DNA from: Strigamia acuminata
Taxonomy: Eukaryota > Arthropoda > Chilopoda > Geophilomorpha > Linotaeniidae
DNA: 64,000 nt
Direction of reading: 5' to 3'
Assembly: GCA_949358305.1 (NCBI GenBank)
Contig: OX442318.1
Location: 2,094,501 to 2,158,500 of the forward strand
The translations under genes were made by a program, and so were the position numbers. Under the pieces are notes generated by a model, which was not told the origin of the DNA, did no database searches, and saw nothing but the letters and a program-made list of their open reading frames with translations. Of this stretch, positions 57,851-64,000 are shown piece after piece. How positions within the stretch are numbered: the stretch's first letter is position 1; each line of letters starts with the position of its first letter.

Positions 57851-57864
57851 CTGTGCTACCTGGG

Positions 57865-59890
57865 ATAGGCATATGCATGTGATGTCTATTCGCTTTTCTA
57901 GCTCATTTCCGATCGATTGAGCTCATTTCTGACACTTTTTCAATTTTGGACCGATTTTGGCCTTGTCAAAATTGGCAAAAATTGAAAAAATCCCAGAAAT
58001 GAGCTCAATCGATCGGAAATGAGCTAAAAAATTGATTAAATATCACAAGCATATGCCTAACTCCTATAGTTGTTGAGATATCTGCAATAAACCAAGTTTT
58101 CCGATAACTTTTTCTTTTGAAAAATTCCGTTTTTTTATCATAACTCTGCAACCGTAACAGATAGGCATATGCATGTGATGTCTATTCGCTTTTCTAGCTC
58201 ATTTCCGATCGATTGAGCTCATTTCTGACACTTTTTCAATTTTGGACCGATTTTAGCCATTTCTCCATAGATTAGCCTTTGGGTTTTTGTCAAAATTGGC
58301 AAAAATTGAAAAAGTCCCAGAAATGAGCTCAATCGATCGGAAATGAGCTAAAAAATTGATTAAATATCACAAGCATATGCCTAACTCCTACAGTTGTTGA
58401 GATATCTGCAATAAACCAAGTTTTCCGATAACTTTTTCTTTTGAAAAATTCCGTTTTTTTACCATAACTCTGCAACCGTAACAGATAGGCATATGCATGT
58501 GATGTCTATTCGCTTTTCTAGCTCATTTCCGATCGATTGAGCTCATTTCTGACACTTTTTCAATTTTGGATCGATTTTGGACCGATTTTGGCCATTTCTC
58601 CATAGATTAGCCTTTGGGTTTTTGTCAAAATTGGCAAAAATTGAAAAAGTCCCAGAAATGAGCTCAATCGATCGGAAATGAGCTAAAAAATTGATTAAAT
58701 ATCACAAGCATATGCCTAACTCCTACAGTTGTTGAGATATCTGCAATAAACCAAGTTTTCCGATAACTTTTTCTTTTGAAAAATTCCGTTTTTTTATCAT
58801 AACTCTGCAACCGTAACAGATAGGCATATGCATGTGATGTCTATTCGCTTTTCTAGCTCATTTCCGATCGATTGAGCTCATTTCTGACACTTTTTCAATT
58901 TTGGACCGATTTTGGCCATTTCTCCATAGATTAGCCTTTGGGTTTTTGTCAAAATTGGCAAAAATTGAAAAAGTCCCAGAAATGAGCTCAATCGATCGGA
59001 AATGAGCTAAAAAATTGATTAAATATCACAAGCATATGCCTAACTCCTACAGTTGTTGAGATATCTGCAATAAACCAAGTTTTCCGATAACTTTTTCTTT
59101 TGAAAAATTCCGTTTTTTTTATCATAACTCTGCAACCGTAACAGATAGGCATATGCATGTGATGTCTATTCGCTTTTCTAGCTCATTTCCGATCGATTGA
59201 GCTCATTTCTGACACTTTTTCAATTTTGGACCGATTTTAGCCATTTCTCCATAGATTAGCCTTTGGGTTTTTGTCAAAATTGGCAAAAATTGAAAAAGTC
59301 CCAGAAATGAGCTCAATCGATCGGAAATGAGCTAAAAAATTGATTAAATATCACAAGCATATGCCTAACTCCTACAGTTGTTGAGATATCTGCAATAAAC
59401 CAAGTTTTCCGATAACTTTTTCTTTTGAAAAATTCCGTTTTTTTTACCATAACTCTGCAACCGTAACAGATAGGCATATGCATGTGATGTCTATTCGCTT
59501 TTCTAGCTCATTTCCGATCGATTGAGCTCATTTCTGACACTTTTTCAATTTTGGACCGATTTTGGCCTTGTCAAAATTGGCAAAAATTGAAAAAATCCCA
59601 GAAATGAGCTCAATCGATCGGAAATGAGCTAAAAAATCGATTAAATATCACAAGCATATGCCTAACTCCTACAGTTGTTGAGATATCTGCAATAAACCAA
59701 GTTTTCCGATAACTTTTTCTTTTGAAAAATTCCGTTTTTTTACCATAACTCTGCAACCGTAACAGATAGGCATATGCATGTGATGTCTATTCGCTTTTCT
59801 AGCTCATTTCCGATCGATTGAGCTCATTTCTGACACTTTTTCAATTTTGGACCGATTTTGGACCGATTTTGGCCATTTCTCCATAGGTTA
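57865..59890 (+). repeat. Satellite array, last block (6 further monomer starts)
   Basis: It completes the monomer split at 52848, then continues with monomers starting at 57965, 58289, 58624, 58948, 59273 and 59570 in the same orientation and length classes. It ends at CATTTCTCCATAGGTTA, 59890. Confidence 0.95.
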
Positions 59891-61440
59891 ATTCTATTAA
59901 TTCACTGACAATTGAACTATTCAAAGCACATTGACGCACCATCTGCATTCAAAAAGTAATTTCGTCTAAACCTTATATTCAATTTAAAAAATCTTAAATC
60001 TTATATTCAATCTAAAACACCTTATATCTTATATTCAATGTAAAAAACCTTAAATCTTATATTCAATCTGAAATAGCTTAAATCTTATATTCGGATTTCA
60101 GTAGAGCACACTTCAACGACTCAAACCTGGAGAATTTCTTAATTGTATTTGAAATGCACTCGATATAATGTTATAAAAACTGTAACAAACTTGATGATAG
60201 ATATTAAAAAGTAATCAGTAATTTTCTTACTTTGTTTTTAATTTATCATTCACATTTCCAAAAGGAGAAATTTATTTATTTCATTATATCTAACATCAGA
60301 AACACTTGTTAATATATTGGTCCAATTTTGATATAAATTTGTCGAACCAATCTTAAATCATACAAAAATATCAAAATTTTGGCTCATTATGCTGGTACAA
60401 AAACTAGACTGTTCCACAACACAATTTGACGATCAGGAAATATAAAAACCTATAAAAGAAAACCATTTACCTCGTTAAATTGATGAAATTCGTCAAACTG
60501 GGTCTGAACTCAATAATAATAATGACGCAAAAACTCGCGATGTTGATCGAGGCCTCGTCATTGGACGAGTAGCGGGCACAGGCAAGTTTCTCCTAAAAGT
60601 TTACATTTCGTTTTAGTAATTCAAGTAAATTAAGGGAAATAACTCACTCATCACACACCAGCGATCGGTGATCCGTGACGAATGTAGGCTTAAACGCATC
60701 GACTGGTCTCGGCCGGGATAAATCGTGTGGTGCCATTTAATGGCGAAATGGTGAAGCTTTCCTCATCGTCCTGCCGTGACAAAATATGAAAAATTGAAAT
60801 CAATTCTTTAGTAATTCTGTCATTGCATTAACTAAATTCAAATAAGATTCTATCCCTATCGGTGTGACATCCACACGATTCGACGTTAAAACGTCAACAT
60901 GATCAAGATTTAGGCTCAAGGCTGGACTTCCGGTCTCACGCTAGTGCAGGGATTGGTGTCATCTCCATCTAGCGACAAAATGCAAAGCTAAAAAAACAAA
61001 ACTAATTTTAAATGTGCTTTTTTAACCAGAAAATGCCAATTGTAAAATTATAGAGAATTATTTATTTCATGTAACGGCATGTTTAAAATAAGATATTGAT
61101 TACACATATTTATATTTTTAAATAATAGCCACTTAAGCAGTACTTAGTGAACTACAAACAGCCCACATCCTGTGGAGCCTTAGCCGGAAGTTGAAACCGG
61201 ATGCAACAAATTTCCCAGCAAAGTTCCAAGCACGGAAGTTGTAAAAATGTGAAATTAAAATAACCATCAATAGCCATAATTTCTTGTTTAAAATGGCAAT
61301 CAATTGCTGTTGCCGTTACTTTAATAGCCAACACAAGAAAACATAAAATTTATATCGTCAAAGAGAAAATAACCAACAACATAAAATTTACATTAGTGCA
61401 GCTTTTCACAGCAAATAGACTGTACGCAATTCTTTGTGCC
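59891..61440. other. Intergenic region upstream of DEG/ENaC gene B
   Basis: A short 25-bp repeat (CTTAAATCTTATATTCAAT type) lies at 59965-60090. Minus-strand stretches at 60480-60590 (ACARYSSNDEASINIAS) and 60670-60770 (ESFTISPLNGTTRFIPA, then a stop) look like decayed exons, but I cannot name the source. A probable 5' UTR exon of gene B ends at 61450 (GATCAG|GTAAGT). Confidence 0.4.
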
Positions 61441-61617
61441 GTCGATCAGGTAAGTGTGTTAAATCTTAACATTTTGGCATTTTAAACAGTCCCAAAAACA
61501 TAATAAGTTACACACAAAACCATACAGTGCATACATACATTACAACAATATTTAATGAAATCAAAATTAATTTTCATGTTGATACCAAATCAGCTTAGCT
61601 ATTTGAGAAAAATAACC

Positions 61618-63914
61618 ATGGATAACTACCGATCAAATCAACCAGTTGGCCGAATTCAACAACTTAGAAGACGGAAGCTGCAACGACTCGTTGCCAGCAT
61701 TGTGGTGAAGCAACCACAGATACCAGCATTCATTGAATCTATGACAACCATTTCAAAAAAGAAAAAAATTGTGTCTGTTCTGCTTTTCACATTGCTTATT
61801 GTCAATCTGACAGTGTGCGTTTACCAAACTATGGATCGATTATTGTTTTTCATGAATGAACCAACAACTGTTGATCTGCACTTAATCGAAACAACTTATG
61901 GTTCTTATCCTTATGTTTATATTTTTCCAATAACAACTCAAGAATATAACAATTACTACGGAGAGGGATGTAATGCTTTATGGTATCTGCCAAATCGGCT
62001 GCATCAGAACTTTAGTGACTCCGTCAAACTTCTGAGTATTCCTAGTTACATAAGTGAAGCTTATTTCAAAATGGTAAACCTACATTTCTATTTGTGTAAA
62101 TCAAATAAATAAGAAAAATTTTGCAGGGGAAATCACGTATAAATATTCAGATTGGAAATTATGATTCCGTTCTGCAACCCACTGCTCAAGTTTCAAGTTG
62201 TAAGTCTTAACACACAATGACCAAACTTAAGTCTAGATTTGTAATTTTTGTAATATCATTTTTGTTTAGCATTGCAGCTTCCATATGGAAATGTTAATTA
62301 CAGGATGGTAATCAAACTAAAATTTCCATCCAGTTGCGGCAACTATTACGTAAGTTTTTAATTTAGTCCAGAATATAGAAACATTTATCTTAGCACATTA
62401 CAGAATGGAAAGAATTGTATTTTTCTGTTTAATTAAAATTACTATACCTGTTGTTTTTTTTACTATTTCAGGGAATAATAGATCCATCACCAATTAAATA
62501 CCATTTTCCTTTTAATGACGGACTGTACATGTCGTTAAATTCACCGGTTGGAAATAAAAATAAATATGTAGCTACATCAAATATCTATAAAGTAAGAAAA
62601 CAATGCCCTAACCAAGCTAATCCTGTGTAAACTAACCGATACAACTCGACTCATACTTGACATCTAATTGTGGTTGCAGTATCACTTCATCAACACAAAG
62701 CGAAATCCTTGCGAAAACAATTTGCACGACTGTTTTCGTCTTTGCCTCCAGAAAAATCTTAGTTGCAGGTACGTACGCAGTGATATCATATTTTTGTAAA
62801 GATAACTGGCAATTATCTGTTCACACTGCAATTTTCCATCTATATTTAACTCATGAATAACAGTGCTGGCCCTGAAATTTGCAAAGCCTGTTCCAAACCC
62901 CAAGCACTGACTCTAAAACCCCCCAAAAATTAATTTCTTTGCGAATTTTGTTAGGTTTAGATTTGAAATAGCATTATTGAAAGCTTATATTGTTTGCGGG
63001 CTTTATGCAGTTGCTTGTTGCAACTTGTTCCATTATAATTTCCATGTATTTTTGAAGCACCTGGGTTAGTCTGTCTCTGATAAACAACTGAAATCAATGG
63101 AACTTAACTTAATTTTAGATACCCATTTTATGAGGCAAGACATCTACCAATATGCAATGACACGTATCTAGGAGAACAATATAAGATATGGACCAAATTA
63201 GTCCTTGCACTTAATATAAAGGAATCTTGCAAATGTCTCGATTTGTGTGATGTGACACAACAAAGTATAACGTACGATCAGATTCCTGATTCCCAGTGTA
63301 CCATAGAAGTTGCTGTTGGTAATAAATACGTCCGGACATTGTATCAACGTTATTCCTACGACATAATCTCTTTATTGTGCGACATTGGTGGCAACATTGG
63401 ACTCTATTTCGGAATGTCTTGTTTAACACTCGTCGAATTATTCGTCCACTGCTGCAAAATCCCTTTCATCAAGTTGACCAAACGAACTCAATCAAATTCA
63501 AAGTTGAAAATCAAAATCCAGACAATTCTTAACAGAAAACAAAAAAACCATAATCGATCCTCTCTCAAGAATAAAGGGAAAAACATCCTGTTAATGATTC
63601 TGATTATAATCTCGATTTATAATGTCTACAACTCAATTAATTCTTATTTGGATTATCCATTTGCCAAAACTGTTATTCTGGTTCGAGACGACATTATTAG
63701 TTATCCACTCATTGTCGATTGCCGAGACAAACCCGAGATAACATATGCAAAAACCCAATTGGCCAGAAAACTTAACGCTGATTATCAAAATTACCAACTC
63801 ATTGATCTACTTCATCCATTATCTCTATTTGCTAACAACACACTTAAATTATGGAAAGACTCATCAAATATCAACGGACAATACAGGCATCAACACTTCG
63901 ACCAATGGGAAGAA
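61618..63914 (+). CDS. Tandem-fused DEG/ENaC channel protein, gene B (runs off the window)
   Basis: Six exons in frame: 61618-62073, 62127-62199, 62270-62349, 62472-62591, 62680-62768 and 63119-63914. The start is chosen at ACCATGG; an earlier in-frame Met is at 61555. Unit 1 has TM1 (VSVLLFTLLIVNLTVCVY), YPYVYIFP, the loop with NPCENNLHDCFRLC, and TM2 (LLCDIGGNIGLYFGMSCLTL) with GMS. The same exon then codes a Lys/Asn-rich linker and unit-2 TM1 (ILLMILIIISIYNVYNSIN) and YPLIVDCRD, ending at a GTAAGC donor. Exons 2, 3 and 5 have the same lengths as in gene A (73, 80, 89 bp) and all junction phases agree, so the fusion predates the A/B duplication. The rest of unit 2 lies beyond 64000. Confidence 0.85.
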
Positions 63915-64000
63915 GTAAGCAACTAAATTTCTCAATCATTTTATCTGCAAGTTTTGTGGGTTGCTCAATCAAATGCCTCAACTATTTCTTCAAGAGCTTG

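Larger units (their letters stand above)
52849..57864. mobile_element. 5-kb DNA transposon carrying captured gene fragments
   Basis: The ends are CCCAAGTAACA and the imperfect mirror TGTGCTACCTGGG. Removing 52849-57864 plus a 2-bp AT (or 3-bp GAT) duplication restores a 297-bp monomer, so the borders are exact. Both subterminal regions are filled with repeats of ACATAGATTTAACATAG-like sequence (52870-53470 as inverted blocks; 56940-57850 as about six direct units of roughly 150 bp). No transposase was found. The interior (53560-56600) holds minus-strand host-gene fragments with introns, and a nested fold-back MITE. The superfamily is not assigned; a 2-bp AT duplication occurs in ISL2EU-type elements. 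Confidence 0.8.

Noticed and set aside
38681-59890. The regular repeats as a CRISPR array
   Set aside because: Units of about 300 bp are head to tail with no unique spacers, no cas genes, and the context is an animal genome.

Overview
The window is eukaryotic nuclear DNA from an invertebrate animal, probably an arthropod or a close relative. The evidence is spliced genes with short AT-rich introns, a complete SGT co-chaperone gene, a complete MAPK-interacting kinase (MNK) gene, an apolipoprotein D-like lipocalin, DEG/ENaC sodium channel genes, and intact DIRS and copia retrotransposons. The exact lineage cannot be read from the sequence. No prokaryotic signal, CRISPR array, tRNA or rRNA was seen.

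Layout. 1-4000: Thr/Pro-rich 3' end of one gene, then a complete four-exon lipocalin whose C-terminus runs into a repeated mucin-like tail; several small DNA transposons. 4447-5773: a terminal-inverted-repeat (TIR) element built from palindromic tandem repeats. 5855-6227: a small secreted Cys-rich (CS-alpha-beta-like) peptide gene whose last codons come from a DIRS retroelement (about 6178-11020). 11.0-14.0 kb: repeats and a possible solo LTR. 14.1-20.2 kb: SGT (7 coding exons, 327 aa). 20.6-27.35 kb: MNK (458 aa). Most large introns of both genes hold their own private minisatellite. 27.5-31.6 kb: nested TIR elements, three successive minisatellites, and a long-TIR element with a TTAGGTT-rich core.

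32.0-37.9 kb and 61.6-63.9 kb (the latter running off the end) hold two paralogous DEG/ENaC genes. Each encodes two complete channel subunits in series. In both, one uninterrupted exon carries the pore helix (TM2) of unit 1, a Lys-rich linker, and TM1 of unit 2. A truncated copy of the 5' flank of the first gene lies at 38.16-38.65 kb. This tandem-fused channel is the most interesting biology in the window.

38.68-59.89 kb is a satellite array of 28 monomers in three length classes (296/297, 324/325, 335/336 bp). Each monomer is itself an inverted repeat. Two insertions split the array: a copia element with 610-bp LTRs and a 5-bp target duplication (45388-52619), and a 5-kb DNA transposon with CCCA...TGGG ends (52849-57864). 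The latter carries broken, intron-containing fragments of host genes: an RIO1-type kinase, a laminin-G/cadherin-like domain, and unassigned exon-like pieces. Removing either insert restores a monomer of a standard length, which fixes the insertion boundaries.
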